A stretch of 49,759 bases of DNA, taken from the NCBI RefSeq assembly GCF_014280965.1, contig NZ_JACODZ010000014.1, positions 1-49,759 of the forward strand. The letters are read 5' to 3'. The position numbers and the translations under genes were made by a program. The stretch is from Echinicola salinicaeni (lineage in GTDB: Bacteria > Bacteroidota > Bacteroidia > Cytophagales > Cyclobacteriaceae). Positions 36,652 through 46,000 of the stretch are shown here, in pieces. How positions within the stretch are numbered: the first letter of the stretch is position 1; each line of letters begins with the position of its first letter. A model generated the notes under the pieces. It was not told the origin of the DNA and made no database searches. It worked only from the letters and a program-made list of their open reading frames with translations.

Positions 36652-36735
36652 ACCGCCGAGTACGAGACCCGTACGCTCGGTGGTGTGTGAGGCGCACCGT
36701 GGGCTTATGGCTCACGGCCGTCTACACGATTATGC
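36645..36735 (+). mobile_element. 3' end of a group II intron (domains V-VI)
   Basis: ACCGCCGAG (36652-36660) pairs with CTCGGTGGT around an inner GTACG/CGTAC stem with a small bulge. This is the shape of intron domain V and lies directly after the maturase stop, as in intact introns. CCGTG...CACGG (about 36699-36718) could be domain VI. The 5' part of the intron is absent. The 3' end abuts the end of the minus-strand ATPase gene. Confidence 0.7.
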
Positions 36736-36744
36736 TTTGTTATT

Positions 36745-39363
36745 TTATCTTCGTCTTCTGATTGTTTTAATGTAATCCTCTAATACAGTTAAGTCAGCAA
36801 GAAATTCAGCAGAGTCAGGCATTTCTTCTATTAAAGTTCCTGCCGTATCGTGTCCTGTGAAATAAGTAGAACATTTACTCATATTAGCATCAACAAGATT
36901 ATAGTCATCATCTGTTAAGTCTACAACTTTTGATAACCGTTGGGTTTGTATTGCTCTGCCAAATCTTTGTATTGCTCCATTCAAGAATACTTCTTCTATA
37001 AACCGCTCCCAAGTTTCTCGTAGTTTACCGTACAAAATTTTCGCCCTTTCCTTGTATACTTCTTCCGTTTCGGTTCTTTCGATTTTCTCTAGTTTTTGAT
37101 ATGCATCTTTCAATAAGCCAATTCGTTTTCCCACAGGCAAAGCATCCCAAGGTGGATTGCTTGCAATCAGCCCTGTTTCCTTTTTCTTTCTAGTAAGGCT
37201 CTTAATTTCTAAATCACAATTCAAACTCTTAGAATGCTCTTGAATCATTAATAGAAAAGTGATGTCGTGAGTGAATACGATAACTTGTCGTTCTAAAGCT
37301 TCTTCTGCAATTCTTTTTGATATTTTATTTCTCCATTTGTGGTCTAGAGATGAGACTGGATCATCAAAAATTATAGCACTTTTATGTTCTGAAATAGATA
37401 ATTCAGATAAAAACGTAGCCAAGGAAATACACCTATGTTCTCCTTCGCTTAAAACCTCTTTTAAGGCAATTCCATTTGCGTTTTGCTCGTCAAGTCTTAA
37501 ATAGTGATATTGTTTTCCCCTCTGTCCTTTTGTCTCGGTTTCTATTTTGATGTTTTTAAAACCTAGTTTACTAAGCTCTGCTTTGAAATTCTGTTTAAGA
37601 TTTTGACTAATGTAATTTGTCGCTAACTCGTTACTAAGTGTGGTGATTGTTCGAGTATTACATTTACTCGTACATTTATTAAGTAGTTTTATCTTTTTTT
37701 GTCGATAAATTTCACGACCTAATTTTGGTTTAAAATCAAAAATCTTTTTTTCTCCATTCAATTGATTTAATTCCTTAGTTAGAGGTTTTAATTCTTCTTC
37801 AATTGATTGAACCTTTAATTTCTCATTTGTTTCTTTTAAAGTTTTAATAAGATTTTGAATTTGTACTCTAGGTGAATTCTCAATTTCAATTGGTTGAATT
37901 ATTTCAACCGTCTTTTTGGAATTAAAAAGTCCTACCAAATAATCTCTCTGTTTAGAAAGTAGTTCTAAATAGTCTAATTGATTTTTTAAAAAATCATCAA
38001 TTAGTTCATCTAATTCAATTGTTGTTGGTTTTTGCTCATCAAAAGAGAATTTTAGACTTTTTAAATTTTCTAATTCTAAATCAAATTTATCAGAAGCTTC
38101 ATCATAAGTTTTTTGAATATCATTTTTCACAAAATCTTCAAAAGCTGAAAATCTGCTTTTTGCGTCTTCTCCTAGATCTTGAAAACAAAGAGGGCAACTA
38201 CTTTCTCCATCTACTTTTGGAAAAGTTTCTGTTTTGGTACTTTCGTTATAGAATCTTCTAGCACTTTCCCAAAGCAACTTCCAAGAACTGTTGCCAACTC
38301 CTTCAATTGGTAATTCAGAGAATGCTTTTTCAGAAGATTCTTTAAGAGCCTCATTTGTGGTTACAAGATTATTTAATATATGTTGTAAATCTTTTAATTT
38401 CCCCCCGGTCAAGTTGTTTTCTAAGGTTTGAAATTTGTTTAATAAAATCTCAAAACGTTTAATCTTATCCTCGTTATCTTTTAAAGTTTTCTGTGGGTCT
38501 GTTGCCTTTAATTTATCTATTCTTTTGACTAGCTCCTCAAGTCTAGAGTTTTTGGCAGTATTCCAAATGGATTCAGCTCTTAATTCGTCTAGTGTAGTTT
38601 CAGAATTTAAATTATCGAGAAATGTTTTCGCAGTTGAAGAGTCAGAAACTTCTAGAAGTGTATGGTCGAATTTTGCTAATGCAGGGTTTGAAAATTCCTC
38701 ATTTAGTTCATTCTCAACTTTTTTAATGCAGACAGCTAATTTTTCGACAATCGATAAACCTTGCGGAATAAAGGCAATTTCATCTTCTCCTTCAATGTAA
38801 TGATTTGCACTAAACGTGTCGAAAACATCAATGCTTTTTAAAACAGAATCATTTACTACTTCATTTATAAGATTTACGGTGTTGAAATTTATTCCATCAG
38901 TAGTATATTCAATATCCGCTTTTTTATCATTTCCAAAAGAAGCTGGATCATATAGGTTGTCATTTATTTTCGGCTTACTTCCTCTAGTATTACAAGCGTG
39001 TTTTAAAATGCTAACATAGCTTGATTTTCCTGAACCGTTATCTCCATAGATAAGCGTAAGTCCATTTGAGGCAAATTCTAATTCACTGGTTTGTGAGAGT
39101 GCATTTATGTTGTTGACATTTGAAATTTTTGAAAGTATTAAATCATCACTGCTTGTTGAGTTATTTGCGAAGTCTCTTAAATCATCAAAATCCACTTCGT
39201 CAAAATCAAAGTCTGATAAGCCATAATCTACCTTACAGATTTCCTTTAATTCCGAAATATCATTATCGGTTAGTTCATTGTTTCTGATTAAACGGTCAAC
39301 GGCAATTTGCCAAAAAATAGGCTTGTTTTCCACCCAATCAATTATATCATTTAGTATTGGCAT
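36745..39363 (-). CDS. SMC/Rad50-like AAA ATPase with zinc-hook motif, possible defence protein
   Basis: An 872-aa protein. An N-terminal ~110-residue module (PIFWQIAVDRLIRNNELTD..) precedes the Walker A IYGDNGSGKSSY near residue 122. A long coiled-coil-rich middle carries SCPLCFQDLG near residue 385, a single CxxC as in Rad50/RloC zinc hooks. The second ATPase half has LSEGEHRCISLATFLSEL (ABC signature), SAIIFDDPVSSLDHKWR (Walker B and D-loop) and VIVFTHDITFLL (switch histidine). The last 120 residues (RETWERFIEEVFL..GHDTAG.. to IRRRR) form a conserved tail without a recognised nuclease. Proteins of this AAA_13 type are common in defence islands. It is apparently controlled by the XRE gene upstream. 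RloC kinship is possible but unproven. Confidence 0.72.
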   Translation of the reverse strand: MPILNDIIDWVENKPIFWQIAVDRLIRNNELTDNDISELKEICKVDYGLSDFDFDEVDFDDLRDFANNSTSSDDLILSKISNVNNINALSQTSELEFASNGLTLIYGDNGSGKSSYVSILKHACNTRGSKPKINDNLYDPASFGNDKKADIEYTTDGINFNTVNLINEVVNDSVLKSIDVFDTFSANHYIEGEDEIAFIPQGLSIVEKLAVCIKKVENELNEEFSNPALAKFDHTLLEVSDSSTAKTFLDNLNSETTLDELRAESIWNTAKNSRLEELVKRIDKLKATDPQKTLKDNEDKIKRFEILLNKFQTLENNLTGGKLKDLQHILNNLVTTNEALKESSEKAFSELPIEGVGNSSWKLLWESARRFYNESTKTETFPKVDGESSCPLCFQDLGEDAKSRFSAFEDFVKNDIQKTYDEASDKFDLELENLKSLKFSFDEQKPTTIELDELIDDFLKNQLDYLELLSKQRDYLVGLFNSKKTVEIIQPIEIENSPRVQIQNLIKTLKETNEKLKVQSIEEELKPLTKELNQLNGEKKIFDFKPKLGREIYRQKKIKLLNKCTSKCNTRTITTLSNELATNYISQNLKQNFKAELSKLGFKNIKIETETKGQRGKQYHYLRLDEQNANGIALKEVLSEGEHRCISLATFLSELSISEHKSAIIFDDPVSSLDHKWRNKISKRIAEEALERQVIVFTHDITFLLMIQEHSKSLNCDLEIKSLTRKKKETGLIASNPPWDALPVGKRIGLLKDAYQKLEKIERTETEEVYKERAKILYGKLRETWERFIEEVFLNGAIQRFGRAIQTQRLSKVVDLTDDDYNLVDANMSKCSTYFTGHDTAGTLIEEMPDSAEFLADLTVLEDYIKTIRRRR

Positions 39364-39408
39364 TATTTATATTTATCAGGTTGGTTTTTAATAAAGCATA
39401 ACTTATTT

Positions 39409-39465
39409 ATATGTCTGGTTTTTCCAGACATATTCTTCCAATTTAGTAGGATAAGTCTGGTTTTA
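39409..39465 (-). promoter_or_regulatory. Inverted repeat and third half-site upstream of the ATPase gene (candidate operator)
   Basis: ATATGTCTGG-ttttt-CCAGACATAT (39409-39433) lies 46 bases upstream of the ATPase start on the minus strand. A further half-site in direct orientation, ATAAGTCTGGTTTT, is at 39451-39464. Three copies of one half-site close to the start suggest binding of the neighbouring XRE-type regulator. An mRNA hairpin is an alternative reading. Confidence 0.5.
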
Positions 39466-39518
39466 GTTCCTTTTATTTTTTTTTCAAACTCTAAAGCTAA
39501 AAAGTCCATTTCATAAAT

Positions 39519-39543
39519 AAAATACCCCACTTGGGGTATTTTT
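39519..39543. terminator. Symmetric hairpin, second terminator candidate
   Basis: AATACCCC-actt-GGGGTATT flanked by A and T runs, so it could end transcription from either side. It lies between the main terminator of the XRE gene and the ATPase promoter region and would insulate the two units. Confidence 0.6.
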
Positions 39544-39557
39544 CACCAAAACCCCAC

Positions 39558-39585
39558 AAAAAAAAGCCCTCCAATCGAAGGGCTT
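39558..39585 (-). terminator. Terminator of the XRE-type regulator gene
   Basis: On the minus strand AAGCCCT pairs with AGGGCTT around 8 bases and is followed by a run of eight T residues (A-run at 39558-39565 on the + strand). It is 100 bases after the regulator stop, so regulator and ATPase are separate transcripts. Confidence 0.8.
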
Positions 39586-39684
39586 CCTTAATTTATTGAA
39601 TAGGGTTTAAACAACTTATCGCAATTTCTTAGCTTCCTTAATTTAAGAACTTTGAAAGTTTAAATCCACTAGAGGCTGTAGATT

Positions 39685-40239
39685 TTATCCTTTTACTTTA
39701 TAATGGAAAACAGCACCAGTTCCAGTTCTATCTTCTTTAATGACTTTACCTTTATCCACTAATCTACTCATCTCTCTGGATACAGCTTTACTTTTCAAAT
39801 CATAGTCAGAAAACATTGTTATTATCTCTGATATTTTTAATCCTTTTTTCATTTCTGGATGGGGGAGAACTTTGCTTAATAAAAAGTCGGGCAAGGAGTT
39901 TTTATTATGAAAATATTCTTTGTTCATAATATTTTCATTTTTGAATTGGTGCAAAACTGTTAGATCCTTTCCAATTCTAATATTAACTTTTTTTAATAGG
40001 TCATCAATTGAAACGTCATAGAGGTTCGAATAAGCTAACAAGGTTTTGGTGTTTGGATTTACTTGATTGTCAGTTCTTTCAAGTTGTCTGATATGATCGG
40101 ATGAAAAGCCTGTAGCAGCTTCTACACCATAAATAGAAAGCTTAGCTTCAATTCTTAATGACTTTAAATTTTTTGCTAATTGAGATAAATCTATGGTTAC
40201 TTGTTTTTTCCCCTTCATATAACAAATAGAAAAAAACAT
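39685..40239 (-). CDS. XRE-type helix-turn-helix regulator with C-terminal winged-helix-like region
   Basis: The frame is 184 aa; the start may be the second ATG (MKGKKQVTIDL), eight codons in, since the first residues (MFFSICYM) look unlike a cytoplasmic regulator. An N-terminal XRE helix-turn-helix spans LAKNLKSLRIEAKLSIYGVE, then AATGFSSDHIRQLERTD and NPNTKTLLAYSNLYDVSIDDLL. The C-terminal 55 residues (LKISEIITMFSDYDLKSKAVSREMSRLV then KGKVIKEDRTGTGAVFHYKV) look like a winged helix. It precedes the SMC-like ATPase on the same strand with its own terminator between them. Likely controls that gene and perhaps itself. Confidence 0.78.
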   Translation of the reverse strand: MFFSICYMKGKKQVTIDLSQLAKNLKSLRIEAKLSIYGVEAATGFSSDHIRQLERTDNQVNPNTKTLLAYSNLYDVSIDDLLKKVNIRIGKDLTVLHQFKNENIMNKEYFHNKNSLPDFLLSKVLPHPEMKKGLKISEIITMFSDYDLKSKAVSREMSRLVDKGKVIKEDRTGTGAVFHYKVKG

Positions 40240-40355
40240 TTGTCCTCATTGTTTGGGATTTAGTTTGTTTATTGAGTACTATTTTTTATATTGCCAATGT
40301 TATTTAGAACATATTAATCGTGAAATAGGCAACTAATCAAAGTCTTGTTGTAGAA
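40240..40355. promoter_or_regulatory. Upstream region of the XRE regulator
   Basis: AT-rich gap holding the minus-strand promoter of the regulator; no motif can be fixed. It ends at the folded segment beginning at 40356. Confidence 0.35.
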
Positions 40356-40552
40356 ACGTAGGAAATTTCTTGAAACGCAGGACAGAGAGTAGTAGCCCAT
40401 CCACTATATTTGCTATATAGAGGTGGGCTCACTCTTGAGCATGCGTTTCAGAATATCTTAAATAGAGATATTCGGGTCTCCTACGTCCCATACAACATGC
40501 CATGAGTGTAGCACCATCTCTTACATTTTTTAGATAGAGAGATGCTTCATTT
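40356..40552. ncRNA. Candidate structured RNA or large palindromic element
   Basis: A closing stem ACGTAGGA (40356-40363) / TCCTACGT (40479-40486) encloses two arms. Arm 1: TGAAACGCA (40371) / TGCGTTTCA (40442), then AGAGT/ACTCT, AGCCCA/TGGGCT, CC/GG and CTATAT/ATATAG (40404/40415). Arm 2: GAATATCT (40451) / AGATATTC (40466). Outside the closing stem is a further hairpin AGC..ATCTCT (40510-40521) / AGAGAT-GCT (40538-40546). Its left flank (gagtgtagcaccatct) resembles arm 1's (gagtagtagcccatcc) although the stems differ in sequence. No protein is encoded. Strand is unknown because all stems are symmetric. Confidence 0.5.
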
Positions 40553-41045
40553 TTGGAGAAAGTTTTAATTATAGATTCAAATGAAGCAATCTGAAAACCT
40601 CCTTTACAGATTTAAAATATCTTTTCTTGTTAGGAAAATAGGAGAGTTATGCTTGTATTGTTTTGTTCAGTTCATTTCTAAGTGGGATATAAATTTATTT
40701 GACATCCTATTTGAGAAAAAACCAAAAAATCCGATTTAACAGCATTTGGATGGAAGTATAGAGGATATGAATTCTGCGCACATATGCTCCATTCCAAATA
40801 CCCAAAAACACCATCAAACCTATTTTAAAATGTATACATCGTACCGGGTACCTCATACCTCGTACTTTTCGACGATTCGGAGGCTGCATTCGCCTGGGGG
40901 ACGCCCCTCGCGTCTGGTAGGGCAGCCTGGCCTGGGGCTTTATTAGTACTGGGGTAATTAAATGATTTCTTAACAATTGTAGAAAGAAGGAAGCTAAAAG
41001 TCGAAAGGCGAAGGCCGAAAGCTTTGGAGTACGTATTGTACAGAA
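40553..41045. other. Gene-free stretch with a GC-rich segment
   Basis: From 40553 to 40840 the DNA is AT-rich with no recognised gene. At 40860-40945 is a GC-rich piece (ggaggctgcattcgcctggg.. gggcagcctggcc) with GGGGG-acg-CCCC and GGCTGC/GCAGCC pairing; its origin is unknown. At 40985-41025 are 'aaagtcgaaaggcgaagg' words like those around the four-helix-bundle genes. Confidence 0.45.
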
Positions 41046-41345
41046 AACACGGAGTCAGGAAGCTGAGTGGCGGAAGTATCTTCGTTTACGAAATCCTTAT
41101 TTCCGGCCCTTGGAGCGTACGGTTTTTGAACAATTGAGAAAGGCGTGAAGAAAATGAGTTAGCTAGTCCTCGGCTAGATCCACTCATTTTTAGCCTGGAA
41201 CAATTGGGCAAAAATCAAATTGGACTTAACCAATTGGAATCGTAAACCATATCTATCCAATTTGAAGTACGCTCCACCGGCCTAGCTTTTTTTGTTACTT
41301 TTTCCAGTGATAGCCTGTCCCGATTCCTATCGGGAGGAAAAAGTA
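41046..41345 (-). mobile_element. Second copy (inverted) of the 14008 insertion element, diverged
   Basis: Read on the minus strand the segment contains GGAAAAAGTAAC, CTAGGCC, GTGGAGCGTAC, CAAATTGG, GGCTAAAAATGAGTGGATCT, CTAGCTAACTCATTTTCTTC and GCTCCAAGGGCCGGAAATAAG, in the same order as the element at 14008. Identity is patchy, with blocks of 12-25 similar bases. The right end carries TTACTTTTTCC / GGAAAAAGTAA (41295/41336) around an inner CCCGATtcctATCGGG hairpin. Confidence 0.65.
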
Positions 41346-41385
41346 AGGCAAAGGAAAAGTGAGGGTAAAAGCTGCTTCGGAAAGC

Positions 41386-41521
41386 GGAATTGCCACAGTC
41401 TCCGCTTGCCCGGATTCTTCGCAATGACGGGTTTGGGTGTGTTCTCGTGTTCTGAAGGTGGGATTGCTTCACCATTGGACATTTCGACGGGCTCAATGAC
41501 CAATGGTTCGCAATGACGGGT
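41386..41521. repeat. REP-like 'gattgc...gcaatgacggg' elements (two in tandem)
   Basis: Two adjacent pieces, each opening with gga[a/t]tgc and closing with TTCGCAATGACGGGTTTG: 41388-41437 and 41460-41525. The second has an inner ACCATTGG/CCAATGGT stem. Related pieces are at 35045, 35157, 46419, 46741 and 49480. Confidence 0.8.
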
Positions 41522-41633
41522 TTGAGAGAGCTCTCGCCTCCGAAATCCAGTCTTATGTCTTTAGTCTAGCGTCTAGCTTCTGACAAGACTCCGAGTCTTG
41601 TCCCAACACTTTCTACACAACCGCATTTTAAGC

Positions 41634-43010
41634 ATGAAAAAAACAACGTTCACGTGCTTCCTGGCATTGCTATGCCTTTTAGGAAGCAAAGTATATGGAA
41701 AAGAACTGAATAAAGTTGCGTACACCTCAGCAAGGGGAGATGGGGGCGGGGCTCCTGTTTCCCTTTTAGATACCCTGACCATTGGGGACCGCTTGCCGGA
41801 GGACAAGAGCTTTGAAAGGGCCATCAACCACTCAGGGTCAAGCCTGGCCTTTGGGGATTTCAAGGGCAAATACCTGGTGCTGAGTTTTTGGTCCACGGTA
41901 TGCAGTGCCAGCACGCATTACCTGGCTGATCTGGAAAAGCTACAGGAGGATTTTGGCGATAAAATCCAGTTCCTGCCCGTTACCATGGATGATCCGGATA
42001 AGGTGGGAGCGGTATTACAGGCCTATCCGGCCCTCAAGGATGTCAACCTGCCGATGGTGGTAGGGGAAAGGGGACTCTTAAGGAGCTTTCCGCATAATAC
42101 CCTGCCGCACTTTGTAATCCTGGATCCCAAACGAAAGGTGCTGGCCATCACGGGCAAGGAGGACCTTACAGAAAATAAACTTAAGGCACTTATACGTACA
42201 GGAAACCCTACTTTCCGATTAAAGTCGGACAAGCGTATTCCCTTCGAGCATGAGGAGCGCCTGATCAGTGAAAATGCACAGATCCCCGATAAGAATATCA
42301 GCTTCCAGTCGGCCTTGACCCGCTATATCCCGGGGGTGCGTGGCGCCCAGTTGGATTCGGATGAAAAGGGCGGGCATATACAGCTGGTCAATGTGCCCCT
42401 GTACAAATTGTACAGAATGGCCTATTCAGGAAAGGACCTGGCCAATTACTTTGGCAATAACCGCATCATCGCGGAGGGATTTGGGGAAGAGGAGCTCTTT
42501 ACCGACCGTACGGGCATAGACTATTTGGAATGGATGGAGGCCGGCGGCCATGTATATGGCTATGAGCTGATCACACCTCCGGGCATGGACAAGTACAGCC
42601 TGATGAAGGAAGACCTCAAGCGTTACTTCCCCCATATCGAGGCCAAGGTGGAAAAGCGCCCGCAAACGGTCTGGGCCATAGTGAAAAAGGAGGGCGCTGT
42701 ATTTTCTGCATCCACAGCAGACAAGGTTTGGTACGATGTCAGGCCTACTGGGATACGGGTGGACAAATCCACCCTGACCGGATTCATCTATTACCTGAAT
42801 CTCTATTTTATGCAAAACAGTTCCTATCCGGTAATGGACCTTACGGGGATTGATTATCCCATAGATTTTGAGGTCAAGGCCGCCCTTTCCAATCGGGAAA
42901 GTCTGAAAAAAGGACTGAATGAAATCGGTCTGGACCTGGTGAAAAGGGAAGAGGAAATCCCGGTGCTGGTACTGAAGAAAATTGGAAATCCTAAAAGCCA
43001 TATGCCATGA
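41634..43010 (+). CDS. TlpA/thioredoxin-like exported protein with C-terminal DUF3738-like region, SusC partner
   Basis: About 458 aa. The open frame reaches back to 41598, but the ATG at 41634 gives a clean signal peptide (MKKTTFTCFLALLCLLGSKVYG). Residues 45-190 form a TlpA-type thioredoxin fold (GDRLPEDK.., KGKYLVLSFWSTVCSASTHYL). The active site reads C-S-A-S, so the second cysteine is missing. Residues 200-458 (ALTRYIPGVRGAQLDSDEKG.. YGYELITPPGMDKYSLM..) resemble the DUF3738 region found after TlpA domains in Bacteroidota. Stop and start overlap susC by ATGA. A scaffold or sensing role with the uptake system is more likely than disulfide reduction. Confidence 0.78.
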   Translation: MKKTTFTCFLALLCLLGSKVYGKELNKVAYTSARGDGGGAPVSLLDTLTIGDRLPEDKSFERAINHSGSSLAFGDFKGKYLVLSFWSTVCSASTHYLADLEKLQEDFGDKIQFLPVTMDDPDKVGAVLQAYPALKDVNLPMVVGERGLLRSFPHNTLPHFVILDPKRKVLAITGKEDLTENKLKALIRTGNPTFRLKSDKRIPFEHEERLISENAQIPDKNISFQSALTRYIPGVRGAQLDSDEKGGHIQLVNVPLYKLYRMAYSGKDLANYFGNNRIIAEGFGEEELFTDRTGIDYLEWMEAGGHVYGYELITPPGMDKYSLMKEDLKRYFPHIEAKVEKRPQTVWAIVKKEGAVFSASTADKVWYDVRPTGIRVDKSTLTGFIYYLNLYFMQNSSYPVMDLTGIDYPIDFEVKAALSNRESLKKGLNEIGLDLVKREEEIPVLVLKKIGNPKSHMP

Positions 43011-46000
43011 AAAGACTTGTACTTGCTGTGCTGTTAGGCCTTTGGCTGGGGCTATCCTTTACCTGGGCCCAGGAGATCCTGAAAGGGAGGATCATGGAAA
43101 TTGGTACTGGAGAGCCTATCCCCGGTGCGTGGATCAAGGTGGTGGACCAAAGCAATTCCACCATCAGTGATGAAGAGGGGTACTTTAGCCTTAATCTGGA
43201 TAGGGGAGCTTATAGGATTACCTTCGGGAGTCTGGGTTTCCAAACCCAAACCATTCCTGTTTCGGTGCCCAAGGATGGCCTTATGAAAGTGGAATTGATT
43301 GGGGAGGATATTGAACTGGAACAAGTGGAGGTCCTCTCCACGGGTTACCAAACCTTGCCCAAATACCGGGCCTCGGGTTCCTTTGTCAGCTTGGATGAGG
43401 AACTGCTCAGCAGACGGGTAAGTACCAACCTGATCGACCGTTTGGAGGATGTCACTTCTGGTCTGATCATCAACCGTACAGGAGATACAGGTCGTGATCC
43501 CATATCCATCCGTGGGCGAAGTACCTTGGGAGCTTATGCCAGGCCCTTGATCGTAGTGGACAATTTCCCCTATGATGGTGAGCTATCGGATATCAACCCT
43601 AATGATGTGGCCAGTATCACGGTACTGCGGGATGCGGCAGCGGCTTCCATCTATGGGGCCCGGGCAGGAAATGGAGTGATCGTGATTACTACTAAGTCGG
43701 GCAGTACCAAGCAGGACACCCAAATAAGCTTTTCCGCCAATGCCAACTGGATAGAGGAAATGGATCCCTTCCGTAATCCCATCCTCTCGGTGGCGGATTA
43801 TATCGATGTGGAGCAGCAGCTGTTTGCGGATGGTTTTTATAACAGTTATGAAAACAATGTCCGTAACCCCGTGCTCAGTCCAGTGGTGGAGGCCTTGATC
43901 CAAGAAAGGGATGGCCTGATCAGTCCCGAAGAAGCCCAAGCATTGATCAAGGAGTATAGGGGCTATGACCTGCGAAAGGATATCGCGGAATACATGCTCC
44001 GTCCACAGCTGAACCAACAGTACAGCTTGGGCATCCGTGGGGGAGCGGATCAGCATGCCTATAGGATAGGTTTGGGCCTTGACCAGAACCGTGAGGGCAC
44101 GGTGGGCAATGAAAATCGCCGTATTACCCTGGACCTTAAAAATGATTTCAGTCTCTTAAAGGATAAACTGAAAATCCGCACAGGTATCAATGGGATCAGA
44201 ACTAGCCGGTCAGATCAGAATATGGGGCCATCCGATCTGATCTTTAATACCTCAGGCCAAGTCTATCCCTATGCCCGACTGGCCGATGAGCAGGGAAATC
44301 CCTTGCCCCTGTATCGGGAATACCGACAAAGCTTTAAGGAGGAAGCGCAAGCTGCTGGATTGTATAATTGGGACTTTGTTCCCTTGGAGGAAATCGGCCG
44401 GGCACCAGAGGAGAGCCTAGGTAATGTCTGGAGATTGAATACATCCCTGAGCTATAAGTTGACTGAAGGACTTAATTTGGAAGGGCTTTACCAGTACTGG
44501 ACCAACAGTCAGAGCAATCAAATCCATTACTCGGAAGAAAGTTATACCACCAGAAACCTGATCAACCGCTATACCCAGATTGATGATAACGAAAACCTGA
44601 TCTATGGTATTCCCGAAGGAGGAATTTTGGACCATAGAAATAGTAATACCCAAAGTCATTCGGGTAGACTACAGGCAAACTACCAGAATACTTGGAAAGG
44701 AGATTGGGCTTTGAATGCCCTGGCAGGAACGGAGATAAGGGCCCTTAAGGCTATTGCCCATAGTACCCGCTATTATGGCTATAATGAAAATAGGGCCACC
44801 AGTCAGGCAGTAGACTTGGTCAATCCCTATCCTTTATTTGACAATCCCTATGGCACGGCACAAATCCCGAATCTCGATGGGCATTCCATCACCCAGGACC
44901 GCTTTTATTCACTGTATGGCAATGCCTCCTTGGAATATCAAAAGCGGTATTTGCTGACCCTTAGCGCCAGGAAAGACGCCTCCAATCTCTTCGGCGTAAA
45001 TACCAACCAAAGGGCCGTTCCCTTATGGTCTGCAGGTTTGGGCTGGACATTAAGCGAGGAGGATTTCTATCATTGGAGTCAAATGCCCTATATGAAACTC
45101 AGGCTGAGCTATGGCTATAATGGGAATGTTGACCGGAGGTTAACCGCCTTCACCACTGCCCGGATGGTGAGCTTTAATCCCACCACTGGATTGCCCTATG
45201 CCCAGATCATGAACCCACCCAATAAGGACCTAAGATGGGAGCGTATTAAGGTGATCAATGCAGGATTGGACTTTGAAAACCGCTCGGGTTCTCTTTCAGG
45301 AAGCTTGGAGTTTTACCACAAGGAAGGACTAGATCTGATCGGGGAAAGCCCCTTCGCTCCGTCCACCGGCATAGCCCGATTCAGGGGAAACAATGCATCC
45401 ACCTTGACCATGGGTTATGACCTGAATTTGGAGTATAAGCAATCATGGAACAATTGGCACTGGTCTTCGGTACTGCTCCTAAGCGGATTAAAGGAGGAGG
45501 TGCTGGCTTATGAAAATGAAATTCCTGTTTCCAGTTTATTGAATTACAGTTCCTCGGGATTGGGAGGAGAGTATTTCCCGGTAGAGGGCAAACCGCTGTT
45601 TGGAGTCTATTCTCTGCCTTGGGCGGGGCTGGATCCTGATACAGGAGCGCCGCAGGGTGTCTTGGATGGAGAAAGCAGCCAGGATTATCGCACCCTTGTC
45701 AATGATGCCAGTATGGAAAGTATTATCTATCATGGCCCTGCCAGGCCTACTACCTTTGGGGCCTTTAGGAATACCTTAGGTTATAAGGGCTGGAGCCTTT
45801 CGGTGAATATTGCTTTCCGAATGGGCTACTATTTCAAAAAGACCTCGGTACAGTATAATGATATCTTATTGGGCAGGGGAGGACACAGTGATTATGCTGA
45901 TCGCTGGCAGGAACCAGGAGATGAAGCCCATACTGATGTACCTTCCCAACCTGATCAGCGGGATACTTATAGGGATACTTTCTACCGCAACAGTTCGGTT

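Noticed and set aside
40356-40552. Retron msr-msd RNA
   Set aside because: A closing inverted repeat is present, but no reverse transcriptase gene lies nearby; the only one is the dead intron remnant 3.7 kb away. The typical branching-guanosine context cannot be shown.
40707-40976. Small frames on both strands in the GC-rich piece
   Set aside because: Overlapping frames in repeat-like DNA, no homology recognised.
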